Source: Pycnopodia helianthoides (Eukaryota > Echinodermata > Asteroidea > Forcipulatida > Asteriidae). From it: a DNA stretch of 64,000 nucleotides. The DNA lies in contig CM063246.1 of NCBI GenBank assembly GCA_032158295.1, positions 3,195,371-3,259,370 of the forward strand, read 5' to 3'. The notes beneath the pieces were generated by a model, which saw nothing but the letters and a program-made list of their open reading frames with translations, was not told the DNA's origin and did not search any database. This document shows positions 45,648-57,253 of the stretch, in pieces (the first letter of the stretch is position 1; each line of letters starts with the position of its first letter). A program made the translations under genes and the position numbers.

Positions 45648-45736
45648 TATATGTATATAAATTTTTATTTTTTTATCTCTTTATTTTGCATATATGAATA
45701 TATGTATATAAATTATTATTTTTTTATCTATTTATT
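45648..45736. repeat. Two-copy AT-rich tandem repeat
   Basis: The unit ATATGAATATATGTATATAA followed by ATTTTTATTTTTTTATCT and TTTATTTTGCA is present twice. Confidence 0.85.
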
Positions 45737-47988
45737 TTGCACACAAGACAAGCCTGGCTCATGATATTACTTTACTGATGGAACAAGGATTTTTACCAGA
45801 GATGACTAAAGAGTTAAATGTTCAAAGCAATAAGTTTTCATGAAACATATAATTAAATTCGTCAAAATCGGTGCTCATGAGAAATTTGTATAAATCAGTT
45901 AACAGTCATGTATTCTCCATGTAAAAATTCTCTAGCTTTTTCTTTTTTAAACAACTTAATTCAGATCAGATCTCATTGAAACATTCATTTTGGGAAAAAA
46001 AATTAATTGAAAGGTTGTAAGAATTTTTTCAATATGCATGTTTTTCAATCAAGTTAAGATTTATTTTTATATTATTTCATTTAAAACCAGCAACTACATC
46101 AGAAAACCAATCAGTTAAGATTTCATTGTTGATGGGACAAAAGCAGTAATCAATGAAAAAGTGAAAATAACAATTTCATTTATTATTACTAATATTATTT
46201 TGTTTACTTACAAAATCAACTGCTTTCATGGTATAAAACTGACTTATTCATCTTTGATTAAATTTTTTAGTTTATTTATTTTGGTTTAAAAAAAAAACCA
46301 TAACAAGGTCATTTAGTATCACAGGGCACAAGTGATACGACATGTTTAGAATATTAAAAATTAATTTTAAACAGGCAAGCAAAAATCTGACTGCGAGGTT
46401 CTGGGGTGGTTGTTCCAAAGGAAGGGTGGGGATGAGTGGGGGGGGGGGGTGCAGGGGGCATCTTGAGTTCTAAGCTATCTACTAGTATGGTACAGTTACT
46501 ATGATAAGATGTTCCCTTTTCATAGGAGGCCATAGTGAGTTAAAGTCAACAACATTACAGAGTGACAAGTGCACCACAGTCATGTGAGAAATATTTGTTT
46601 TCTTAAGGCAAAAATCATTGACAAGACCTCCCAAAGGCTGTGTGAATACCCAAACACAATGGACGAGAAACCCAAAGGCTGTGTGAATACCCAAACACAA
46701 TGGAAGAGAAACCCGATGACACTTCCATTCCATCAAAACACCTGGGTCCACGTTCATTGAGCATCAAATACTGCTCGGCACAATTATTAGGTTTTTTTCT
46801 CTCTCTCTCTCTCTCTCTTTTCGGCTCAAAACTCCTTCCTTTTGGTTGGACCCTTAATTTTTCTAGCCCACAACCAAAAGTGGCTCAGCACTCTGTGCCT
46901 TTGATATTTATGTTCGTTTCACACCTGAGTAACTTCTGTTTAATGACTTTCATTATTTAAGTGCTGTATGTGAGTGGCATCCATTTTGCCTTCCGAAGAA
47001 AATAACCGGTTAAGTTTTGCATTTAATAAACAGGTCCTTAAAGTTGGCAAGTAGTTTCAAACGGTTCATTCTTTATTTACTCCCATGTAAAAAGATCTCT
47101 TTACAAATAAAAATGATCCCTTTGCAAATGAAACATTTTAGTTACACCTTTGAAACTTTTTAAACATTCAAGTGGTTTTTCTCTCTCAAGAGAAAAAAAA
47201 CATGTGTAGACTCAATTGTACAATAACAAGAATAACGTGTTCAGGAGAAACCTGTTTTTGTTTCCTGTCGTCCTCTTTTGCCTTGGAAAAGGGAAAAGAA
47301 CTACAAATACAACATGCATACAATAAAAAAAATCATATCCTCCTGCTTCTAAGACAGATTTTTTTACAATTTGAGCACGAGGCAGGTAGTTTATGTTTTC
47401 ACTTGTAAGCATTCGGCTGACAATGTATATTCAAAAGGGAGTCAGTTCCTAGCAGGTTGAACACACTGACTGCGAAGTCTGGGCAGTGTGAGCACAACTG
47501 TAATCAAATCAGGCTCCGAGCCAAGGAGGGAGGGGCAAGCAAATGCGATTTTGGCGCATGAGGGGAGGGAAGTCAGAACTTGCTTGGGGGCCTGGACTGT
47601 ATGTTGTTATGGCCTAGGCAACTAGCTGATGCCATCAATCGATAAAGTGTGAATCACATGCAAGCCAAACTGAGTACTCGACCCTCGATTTTGTCTTCTT
47701 TTATGCTTTGTCTTTCCTGTTTGGCTTTTTGTACCAAAAATGGAAAGTATAATCGTAAAGGAGAAAGGGTGATTATGGATGGGAGATGAGAAATAAAGAG
47801 ATTTCTCAAGTTGAGGTTTGTGTCTGGATGCATTGTGGTTGGTCGTGTTATTTGGATCTCACTTCATCAGTCAATACTTGTGGTATAAACACAGTCAATA
47901 TCTTTGTCATGTTCCCCGTCTCCAACAGCAGAAATGAATACTGAATCTTATGTACCCCAAAAAGGGATCAGACTTGTTCTCTTTCTAG
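45737..47988. other. Unassigned DNA between candidate exons A and B
   Basis: It includes a G-run (46440-46449), a 38-bp tandem duplication at 46632-46713 (AAAGGCTGTGTGAATACCCA repeated) and a (CT)n tract at 46797-46818. A possible exon near 47350-47408 has a good pyrimidine tract but no clear phase fit. Confidence 0.4.
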
Positions 47989-48037
47989 TCTGAGGCAGTG
48001 TCCGATTTTAGCATTTCAGATGGCACTGTTATCTCAA
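47989..48037 (+). CDS. Candidate exon B of the unknown + strand gene
   Basis: An excellent acceptor (GACTTGTTCTCTTTCTAG) precedes 49 nt ending TCTCAA|GTGAGA. The phase 0 frame, which is what candidate exon A requires, reads SEAVSDFSISDGTVIS with one base left over. It is short, so support rests on the splice sites and phase agreement. Confidence 0.35.
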
Positions 48038-49036
48038 GTGAGATTTTGTATGAAAAATTAGGATTATAATAACTTGCAATCAGATTTTAAGCTTAGGTGC
48101 AGTAGGCCTATTGGTTATATTGGGAAATTTTTTTTTATACAAATCATCAAGTTAATGGTCAAATCCCCGCATGTGTCACACAACTGTTTACTTTATAGTG
48201 TCCTAACTGATGTATTTAGGCAATGGTTAAATGGTTGTATATATAGCAGCGGCCAATAGCCATAGCCTTAGCAAAAGTTGCCTAATTCGGACATAGCTGT
48301 AAGTTGATCATTTGCAGGTCAAACTGTACAATAGAAGGTTGGAAATCAAAAATGATTTTGTCCCAATAGGCATTATGTCTGGTGGCTTGCCCCCCCCCCA
48401 AAAAAAAATAATTAAATAGATACATCAATAAATCAACAACTATACATCAGTAAATAAATAACAACAAAATAACAAAACAAAAAATAGATTAAATACATTG
48501 GCCACACAAAATGTTCTTTTGGTTGTTTTGTTTTGTTACCAAAAATTGTAACTAGAAAAACTTGGAAAACACTGGTGGCCGTCGCTGGACTTCCCATCAC
48601 TGTTTTTTTCATGGAGTGAAAGCCTTTTGACACCCGACTTCCGCCCTGTTTTTATTTTGTTAGTCATACAACAACACTTCCTTAATCATTAGTGTTGTCG
48701 TGGCCCTTGCCAACAATAGAGATTGTTGGTTTTTCTCTCTCTCTCTTGTTAATTATCTGAAGGATGACTTATGGTGGTGTCTGGCCAGGGTGACACGGCT
48801 AATCCTTTAATCCAAACAGGGCCTGGTGAGTGTCTTTTTCCATTGGTAAGTTAAAGACAAAGTCGCCATGGGAATATATCTTCAAAAGACTTCCAAAAAC
48901 AAGATTGTTCACACCATGGAGCTAGGGCTGGATTCAATCTAGTTGAATAATGGGGGTGTTCAGCGCTCCAAAGTCAATTCTCGTAAAGTTGTGATAAAGA
49001 CTTTGGAGAAGACTTTTCTTGGCAAGTTTGACTGCT
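48038..49036. other. Unassigned DNA
   Basis: It holds a C/A-run junction at 48391-48410, an AT-rich low-complexity patch (48411-48480) and a (CT)n tract at 48733-48748. Donor-like GTAAGTT/GTGAGTG sites at 48298 and 48829 have no matching open exon in the required phase. Confidence 0.35.
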
Positions 49037-49424
49037 TTAAAGACACTGGACACCTTTGGTAATTGTCAGAGACCAGTCTTCTCACTTGGTGTATCTCAAC
49101 ATATGCACAAAATAACAAACCTGTGAAAATTTGAACTCAATTGGTCGTCGAAGTTGCAAGATAATAATGGAAGAAAAAACACCCTTGTCACACGAAGTTG
49201 TGTGCTTACAGATGCTTGATTTCGAGACCTCACGCGTGAGGTCTCAAAATCAATTCAAATATTTTACTGAGAAATTACTTCTTTCTCAAAAACAACGTTA
49301 CCTCAGAGGGAGCAGTTTCTCACAATGTTTTATACTATCAACAGCTCTCCACTGCTCATTACCAAGTAAGTTTTTATGCTAACAATTATTTTGAGTAATA
49401 ACCAATAGTGTCCAGTGCCTTTAA
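49037..49424. mobile_element. TTAA-flanked MITE, family B, copy 2
   Basis: It starts TTAAAGACACTGGACACC and ends GTGTCCAGTGCCTTTAA (inverted repeats). Its left half matches the element at 785-1140. An internal palindrome GAGACCTCACGCGTGAGGTCTC lies at 49220-49242. Its right TTAA is shared with the next element. Confidence 0.85.
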
Positions 49425-49817
49425 AGGTAGTGTCATAGATTGGTGAATACCCACAAAATTAGAAGCACTGCAGCTGTTGGTAGTATGAACTATTTGGCTG
49501 ATAATTTTTCACCCCAAAACATTTGAAATCTGAGAAGCGATGCATGCATGAATTGTTTGTTTGAGGGTTGACTGAAAATTTTACGTTTTGTCCGCTTTTT
49601 GAATGCCGTGGCTAGAGATGCGGTTGGTATCTACTGTTGCCTCGCTAAATTTGGATGGATTCGACATTCTTTATGAAAATGCTGCGACAGTTTTCTGCTG
49701 TTTTCTCAACAAGCAGACACTGTATTCTGCTGAAACTTTCAGAGGTGACCATTACTGTATCTGTGCCTATATATCAGCATTACATTGACAAAAAACAATC
49801 TATGACCCTATCTTTAA
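49421..49817. mobile_element. TTAA-flanked MITE, family A
   Basis: It begins TTAAAGGTAGTGTCATAGATTG and ends CAATCTATGACCCTATCTTTAA, giving 22-bp near-perfect inverted ends. The interior (CACCCCAAAACATTTGAA, GCTAGAGATGCGGTTGG, TTTTCTCAACAAGCAGACAC) matches 63513-63958. Confidence 0.9.
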
Positions 49818-50225
49818 GCAAAAAACGATGAGCTGAAAACCAGTCAAGTAGAATGCATCACAAATTGTTGGTGTTTTTCTCTGTGAACCAAAAGATTACA
49901 ACAAGGTTATATGTTTATATGTATTTTAAGCACAACAAACCAACTGCGAGTTAGATTTGACTACTGGTACAAGAACTTGCTGAAGTTCTCACTTAAATTT
50001 GAACTCCTCAGACTGTAGAAAGAGTTGCTATGTCACATGGTTCAGGGCAAGCCTTTGCATAGTCACATTAGAGACGGTGAACACCCATACACAATTCTGA
50101 ATGAATGTGTATGACACAATGGTACCAGGGTTTGCCCATCTGCCCCAAAACCATGTGACATGGCAACTGTCTCAATGTGGTCAGAAAAAATTAGCATTTA
50201 AGCGATAACTTGAGACTAAGCAAGA

Positions 50226-50365
50226 CATTATTTAAATAATTTGGGGTTGAACAAAAACAAATTGACTAGAGTGGGATTTGAACAAACAACCATCGGAACT
50301 GTGCCGGCGCTTTACCAACTGAGCTATCTAGCCCTATGTTGGCGGTCTCCCTACTTTGTCAATAG
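50226..50365 (-). repeat. tRNA-derived SINE, family 2, reverse copy
   Basis: AATAATTTGGGGTTGAACAA, then GAGTGGGATTTGAACAAAC and CCAACTGAGCTATCTAGCCC, the reverse complement of the family tail, box B and box A. Confidence 0.8.
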
Positions 50366-50736
50366 ACATTATTTAAATCTAACTCGCAGGTTTACTAGCT
50401 GGAAACCAGTCTAGAAGAAAAAAAAACACAACACGGAACATTGGTCAATTTTGCTCACCAAGAGTTCTCTGAGCTTGACAATATTTTGTGCGTAGCAGCT
50501 GTTTACAGCTCGCCGCCGATCATTAAATGAATTAAGTTACATTTCACAAACTCCATTCCCTTTCTAAACGCTCGTGACCTGTTGGCACAGGTTATCTGCA
50601 GAGGCAATTTTCTGTGATAATAATAGCAGAAAAAAATAAGGGTAAGGACTTGACGCAGCAGGGATGAGATTTGATGAGTGTGAAAAATTCCTTTAAAAAT
50701 GGCTTGCAGGTCCGGGTCCCCCTCTTTATTCTAGAC

Positions 50737-50902
50737 CTGGGGTCGATTTCACAAAACTCTTCCTAACTTAGGACTAGTCCTAGGCAATGCTAAGAGATAG
50801 GACTAGTCCTAAGTTAGGACCAGTACTTAGGACTAGTCCTATCTCTTAGCATTGCCCTGGACTAGTCTTAAGTTAGTAAGAGTTTTGTGAAATCGACCCT
50901 GG
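50737..50902. mobile_element. Nearly perfect palindromic MITE
   Basis: It starts GGGGTCGATTTCACAAAACTCT and ends AGAGTTTTGTGAAATCGACCCT. The arms (CTAACTTAGGACTAGTCCTA.. and TAGGACTAGTCC..TTAGCATTGCC) continue almost to the centre, so the whole 166 bp can fold. The GGACTAGTCC word, itself a palindrome, occurs several times. Confidence 0.9.
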
Positions 50903-51035
50903 AACCTCCCCGATGTTACAATTCAAGAGTTTACAGACTTTGTGCATCATCAGAAATACAAAATTACAGGTTTAGACTCAATGTGGACTATTTCTTTCTC
51001 CATTTGGTGACTGTTTTTCTTCTTCAGACATTTTA
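50895..51035 (-). repeat. Dispersed repeat, inverted partner of 39150-39300
   Basis: ATTCAAGAGTTTACAGACTT, GCATCATCAGAAATAC and ATTTCTTTCTCCATTTGGTG are the reverse complement, with changes, of the segment at 39150-39300. Confidence 0.65.
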
Positions 51036-51707
51036 GGCTGAATGAGATTTGAGAAAATCCTTAAAACAGGACGAAATCCTGAGAAATTACATGCCTGGAC
51101 GCAGATGGGGGGTGGGGTGTTGGGCTGACACACAATGTTGTAAAACTTGTGTGCGTTTATCGTTGGGTTTTTGCTGTGTATCATTATCTCATTGGCTTGT
51201 AAAGAACTTAAAATTACTATCCCATCAATCTAAACAACTGTATCCACCCATATTGTACAAGTTGACCTAGTTTTTTTTTTCCAAGGCATGATTTCTGTCT
51301 TTCTGTAGGAGTTTTTCTATAGTAAAAACAAAAACAAATGCTGTCAAATAATAACCAGGGTTGATTATAAATGTGATGGTGGTATCAATATCAATGAAAC
51401 TAATTTGGGCTGAAAATCTGTCATATTTGTGACAAATTAAATTAGCTTCAAACTCAATACTTTGTTATCGGGTGTTTTTACTTGATGAACTCTCTAGAAA
51501 TTATTAATGATGAAATTGTATTAAAGAGACCGTGTAGTTATCATTATCAGGAATTTGACAGATCAATTTAGTTCAATTCAGTTCAGTTCAATTCAAGTAC
51601 ATTTATTTAAATGCTGTCCTTGGAAAAGCATGTATGCATTGTTTGTGGCAAGTTGAATTACAACATTACAGGAACATTAAGTGGCAAGTTATATTTGTGG
51701 CGTGTGG
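51036..51707. other. Unassigned DNA
   Basis: No gene is recognised. A short CAGTTCAATTCA-type tandem patch lies at 51570-51596. Confidence 0.35.
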
Positions 51708-51975
51708 TGTGTCGTGGCTGAGCGGTTAAAAGCACCGGACTCAACTCAGGTGTTTCTAATCAGCCGAGTGTGGGTTCCAGTCCCAGTCAAGGCACTTGTG
51801 TCCTTGAGCAAGATACTTTACCTTAATTGCTTTGTCCTTGGGATGTGACATTAAGCCGTAGGTCCTGTGTACTAGGATTGGTAAAAGAACCCAGAACACT
51901 TATCATGGAAGAGTAGGGGTTAACCCCGGTGTTTCTGGTTCACATAGCAAGCACCCTAGTCTACAGGTTTCTTCA
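51708..51975 (+). repeat. tRNA-derived SINE, family 1
   Basis: The head GTGTCGTGGCTGAGCGGTTA, long variable arm, GTGGGTTCCAGTCCCAGTC and the shared body CTTGTGTCCTTGAGCAAGAT are diverged from 13306 but collinear. The following body (GTAGGTCCTGTGTACTAGG..) differs, so it may be a subfamily. Confidence 0.75.
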
Positions 51976-53232
51976 GGCTTGCGAGCTACAGTGATTAAGT
52001 TCACTTAAAAGGCATTTTTGGTTTCATGACTAAAAATGCAAACTAATAATACAAGGGACAACATTTAGGCTTGGGTTAAGCAAAACTGCTTTTGTGCCCC
52101 AACCTAGGGACAGACATGGATGCAATGAAGACAGCAAAATGAAGACAGGACAATCCCCCCCAAAAATGTATAGCAGTTGCTAGACAAAATAGCACAAAAT
52201 TGATTTTTTTTTTTTTAATGTTAACTTATGAGTAAGCGTCAATAAGTTGTTTTTTAAGTTTGCCTACAAATATTGCCTGTGAGGGTGAATTTTTAATAGA
52301 TTCACTAAGACCATCCCAGGTATCTTCTTGTTGACATTGTGCTCTGGAAGATTATTGTTTTCAACTTAAAGAAAAAGATCAAACCTAGACAAGTTCGCTT
52401 GAAATGTTATCAAGTGTTGACCCAACAGCACTACGCACTAATTTTCTTAAAAACAGAAGCTCAGTACCCTGACCTCAGACAACATGTCAAATTTCACTAA
52501 CAAGCACGCGTACAGGTACAAGCTTTATGTTTACAGCCGCATGGACTGACTGTACTACTACTACTGCACTCTGGCGTGTTGAGGATGCGGTGATTGCATA
52601 AGTGGTGGAATGTTTGTCTGACACCCAGGTATTTTGAGCAAAAGTGACGTCATTAGTGCGGAGGGCTATTCACCTGATGTCATCATCGCAACACTTATGG
52701 TTGTGCCATTTTGGGAGTCAATGTCCACCCGTGTTATAATAATAATAAGAAGAATAAAGACTTGTAATGCGCACATATCCACCCTGCTGGGTGTTCAAGG
52801 CCCAGTAAACCAAAAACAAACAAAAGAAAACAGACACATTAGTCCCTATACAGTGTAGTGCGCATTTTTGGAGGCTGTGTTTACACGCTTACTATAATAC
52901 TTTACCCGCAATGTTATTCCCAAAATGGCAAGCATGACAGACAGTAGTTTGTGTAACGTTGGTATAAGGGGTTAATAGGAAGATTTGTCAAAAGTAAACC
53001 CAGTATGATGTTTGATGTTTGATGTTTTTTCCTTTTTTTTTTTGCATGTTCAAATGAACTAACATCAATTTCACAGCTTAGTTTTCAGATGTATTCTTGC
53101 CAACTAGACCAGTTTGAATTATATGACATGCTCCAGTGAGAATGCTTCACTAATGCTCTACTAATAGTGACATGCTCCACTAATGAATTGACCCAGTTTC
53201 AAATCAGTGATGTGTGATTTTTTTTCTTCTAG
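51976..53232. other. Unassigned DNA
   Basis: It contains T-runs (52205-52217, 53034-53043). Around 52620-52960 a segment (ATTCACCTGATGTCATCATCG, GTGCCATTTTGGG, TACAGTGTAGTGCGCATTT) resembles 22315-22400, so it is a dispersed repeat. Confidence 0.4.
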
Positions 53233-53312
53233 CCTCAGCCTCTGAAAGCCTCTACTGCAACCTGCATCCATCCCCTTTTGGGTTCCATTTGGAGTGTCTT
53301 TACAAAATATGA
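53233..53312 (+). other. Possible terminal exon C of the unknown + strand gene
   Basis: A very strong acceptor (GATTTTTTTTCTTCTAG) precedes a phase 1 frame of 25 codons (SASESLYCNLHPSPFGFHLE...) ending in TGA at 53310-53312. The entry phase matches exon B. A phase 0 frame is also open, so this is suggestive only. Confidence 0.25.
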
Positions 53313-53344
53313 AACATTGCTATAATTGCAAATACAGAAAAACT

Positions 53345-53584
53345 GGGCTTACTTTCATGGCTCTGCTTACCGTAAGCAAAGAATCCGTGCTTGCAGAAGC
53401 AGGGAATTCCGTGCTTATGTCAAAATATTTCACGGGTAAGCTGGTAATTGTTGCTTGTGCCCGTGCATACTCCACACAACTGGGCATTCGTTGCTTACAC
53501 AGCATTCGGCGCTTGCCCTGTAAGTGAAGAATGGTGATCGCAAGCGTAGAATTTGGCGGTAAGCAGAGCCATGAAATTGGGCCC
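53345..53584. mobile_element. GGGCCC-type MITE, GGCTCTGC variant
   Basis: CTTTCATGGCTCTGCTTACCG at the left and CGGTAAGCAGAGCCATGAAA then TTGGGCCC at the right. Same variant as 2761-3000. Confidence 0.8.
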
Positions 53585-53828
53585 TAATCTTGGACTCATT
53601 TTGTGAAGCTGCAGTATACCCTTCTAGATATAGCAATAATACACACTTGCTATATAGCGCATTATCACACCCGGCTGCTTTTGCACATGAAAAGCTATGT
53701 TTGAATGATGACCTATCATTTGACCTATTTATAGGTAACACGTTGCTTTAGGCTTTACCATCTGTATACCATCCACTTCGGTAAAAGTCAACATTCTCAA
53801 AGGCATAGTTTGGCCAACTTTAAGACCT

Positions 53829-54020
53829 GGGCCCAATTTCATAGAGCTGCTTAAGCACAAAAAGTAGCTAAGCATAACAAAATTATGCTTACAGAATAAA
53901 AGGTTACCAGCCAAACTACCATGTCACATGTACAATTTGTGACTGGTATCCTGCCCATTTCTGCTTAGCAGACAATTGTTAAGCAATATTTTCTGCTTAA
54001 GCAGCTCTATGAAATTGGGC
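53829..54020. mobile_element. GGGCCC-type MITE, intact copy
   Basis: GGGCCCAATTTCATAGAGCT plus GCTTAAGCA at the left is the inverse of TGCTTAAGCAGCTCTATGAA plus ATTGGGC at the right. 192 bp; the best example of the family in this window. Confidence 0.9.
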
Positions 54021-54394
54021 ACTGATGCCAGACTCCCACCATTCCTTTAATGGTGAATCTGCTGAGATCATAATCGGGACCCTTATGCATTCCATCACTG
54101 ACCTTGATCTGACCTCTAGCTTGTTTATCAAAGATCAAATAAATTGTCTTCGAGTAATTAGTGTGACATTTTCACTTAAATTCATGCATTAAATACTAAA
54201 TGGGTAAGCTCCCATAGGTGTCACATCCAATGCAGGTGTTTTTGTTTGTTTGTGTGAGCTGAGAGGAGGAGTTAAGAGCTTCACGTTTCAGGAGTGGATT
54301 TAGAAGGGTTGGGCAGGGGCATGAGAGAGAAGTGGGATTGGTGGATTATTATTATTATTTAAGCCAAAAAACTGTATTAACCATTTGGATACCA

Positions 54395-54590
54395 GGGCCC
54401 AATTTCATAAAGCCTGTAAGCACAAAAACTTGCTAAGCACTGAAAACTCTTGCTGAGCAGAAACAGGTGACCAGCTGAAATTCCATGAAGTTAACATTGT
54501 TAAGGCTGGTACCCTGCTCAAATCGTTTGCTCCGTAAAGCAATTTACTAATCAGCATTTTTCTGTTTATCAGCTTTATAAAATTGGGCCA
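54395..54590. mobile_element. GGGCCC-type MITE, diverged copy
   Basis: GGGCCCAATTTCATAAAGCC to AGCTTTATAAAATTGGGCC, with several mismatches in the arms. Confidence 0.75.
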
Positions 54591-56397
54591 AGTTTCTGAT
54601 GGAATTAAGGTGACTATAAAAGACATATTTCAGTGTGTTTTGACTTCAACGGTCTCTACCAGTCTTTTGTGAAATAATTTACAAAAAAAAAAAAAACATA
54701 AAGTTCAGGACAGTCTATTTTGTTGCCTATTCATCTTAACGTTTGCATGGTACCAAGACTTCAAACAGCTGTTAAATAGAAAGAGTTCCTTGGCCGAACA
54801 AAATGGTGGAAACAGTGATAATGGTGTTTTTTTGCGATACAAGCAAATCACTTGGCAAAGTTACTTAATAGCAAATGATCGGGGAAGGAAATAATAAATG
54901 CTCACAAAGTGGATGGACACTACTTGTTACAAACTTCTTCTAACTGTCCCTAAAACGAACAAACAAACAAACACCTCAACGAACAAACTACTTTTAACTA
55001 TCCTTAAAAAGAACAAATCACAAACAAACTTCTTCTAACTTTCCTTAAAACAACCACATGCTATGGCGATCATGACTTTTCTGTATCCTAGCTACAGAGT
55101 CTCTGATTATTTGTTCGGCATTGCTCATGACCGACTCTATATATTTTGTTTATCCTCCTGTTTTTTTTTTAGTGTGCAAATCTCTCTTTAATGTGCTCTT
55201 AATTACATCCCCTGTATACTTTGAATATCTAAGTATCTTGTAATGTTTGCTTTTTCTTAAATTATTTTTTTTTTCCAGCACCTCAGATTATGTTTGGTCA
55301 TAGATAGAAAGTGCTATACAAATTGTGTATTGTTATTATTATTATGTTTTGCTGATAATGAGAGATCAAATATCCAAAGTATTAATGTATCATGTTATCA
55401 CTTCTAAACAGGGTTCCTCGCACATTGTATGGAGTTACAAGTTCCCCGCAGAAGTTCCGAAGATTCCTACTTTTTAAGAAACTAAATATCAGACGTGGAT
55501 CTTGGAACAAATTAGTGCTTAAATTTTAATTTATTGTATTTTTAATATCGGCTCGGAAAGCCGAAACAAACTAGGAAACCTGATACATGACCAGATGGCG
55601 GGGGATGCTGCGGACTTAAGTTGCCAGACTAGTTTTGTGTTACACGCCTTACCAAGATGACTTGCACAACGTAAATTAATAGGAATTGTCAATTGTTTTT
55701 GCCCCAGTGATATTTCTTAATTCTTGGGTTCCGGGATGAGTGTATTGCAAAATTACAAAAAAAGGGGAACTAAGAGCGGGCTCGTTTTACACATTACAAG
55801 AAATGTTGAACTCATTATGGAGGTCTCAGGACTTGGTTTGGTTAAATCGGTTGTAGAGTAGTCCAGGGTCAATTCTTTGTGATGAATGGGGATGCCTGAA
55901 GTAGTTTCAACACCACGCCCACTACAACACACTGACTGCTTCAACCTGACCCCCGAGGAATAGCCTTGACTGTTTTAATTTTGATCTTCAGAAATCCTAC
56001 AGCCTTGTCTTAGTTACAATTACGAGTTGTAAACTTATTAGCAAAGTCCAAATGCAAATTTCATTTATTTTGTAGTTAAAAAAACAAAAATATATTTAAC
56101 GAGGGCAACCTATCCAGCAGAGCTGGTTATTTGGGACCCTCCAATATATAAAAAAATCATCAAGGATTAAAAAACTAACAATGACAAGACTTTGCATAAA
56201 CAATAGAAGAAAACAAATTACTAATAATTGACAACTATACTAGGACAAAGGGATGAAATTACACACCCTATCAGCCAACCACACAATTAAAAATGCAAGA
56301 TCATAAAAGCTGTCTAGCAAGAACAATATAAAAGTAAAAATAAGAGGTGTTCCGGGCTGTTGGCCCGAACACCTAATAACGATAATAACTTCTGAAT
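54591..56397. other. Unassigned DNA
   Basis: It holds (ACAA)n-like patches near 54958-55030 and a SINE-type tail (AAGTGCTATACAAATTGTG plus (TTA)n) at 55300-55345. No credible exon is seen. Confidence 0.35.
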
Positions 56398-56550
56398 TGC
56401 AAAGGAGTGTAGATTCGAATCCCGGTCATGACACTTGTGCCCTTGAGCAAGGCACTTAACCATAATTGCTTTGTAAAAAGTTGGGAAGGTAGTGCATTCT
56501 GCTCTACCAGCCAGGCTCCCAGTGGATGATACCCATGGGAAGTCGGGCTC
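56398..56550 (+). repeat. tRNA-derived SINE, family 1, 5'-truncated
   Basis: It starts in the box B region (GATTCGAATCCCGGTCATGA) and continues into the body CTTGTGCCCTTGAGCAAGGC. Confidence 0.75.
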
Positions 56551-56855
56551 TGAGCTTGTGTTATCCTTGACTATTTTTGTTGTTTGTAGAGTTTTTATTT
56601 GCAATTTCCAAACAGAACTGGTAATTTACAGCTGAAAATGCATGGAAAAATAGAAAACTGCTTAACAACCAAAAGGACATGGAATTGCACATATTTAATA
56701 AAGGGCACTGCTTAAGGTCAAGAATATCAATTCTGCGGCGGTTTGGATTTTGTTTAATCCGACACTTGTAAAAAAGAAAGTAATAACAACTAAATACACA
56801 GTAGCCTGAAAGGCTATTATTCAGTGCCAATCAAAAGTATTGATAGGTTCAAATA

Positions 56856-57253
56856 TTAAAGGTAGGATCATACTTAGGTAATGACCCTGAAAAGAAACAG
56901 TTTTTATCTGAAAGCCAACTCGATGTAAGGATGGTAATGGTAGTAAGCATCCTGTGAAATTGTTTTGAAATTGCCCCCTATTGATTAGAAATCAATAAAA
57001 GTATGTCCACAAATTTGAATCTCCAAAAGTCGCCAACATTTTTGTGATTTCGTTTGATTGCTGCCCTCAACACGGCCAGAGATGCGGTTGGAACAAGCAC
57101 AATGCTTTTTCTTCATTTGTTGCTGTTTTCTCAACAAGTATAGACTCTGTTTACAACTGAAACTTTCACAGGTGATTTTGATTGTATCTTTCTTAATAAT
57201 TTTATCAATAAAATCAGCATTACGTTAACAAAAACCCAATGATACCTTTTAGC
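56856..57253. mobile_element. TTAA-flanked MITE, family A, diverged
   Basis: TTAAAGGTAGGATCATACTT at the left, CCCAATGATACCTTTTA at the right. The interior GTAGTAAGCATCCTG, GATTAGAAATCAATAAAAGT and CGGCCAGAGATGCGGTTGG match the other family A copies. Confidence 0.85.
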
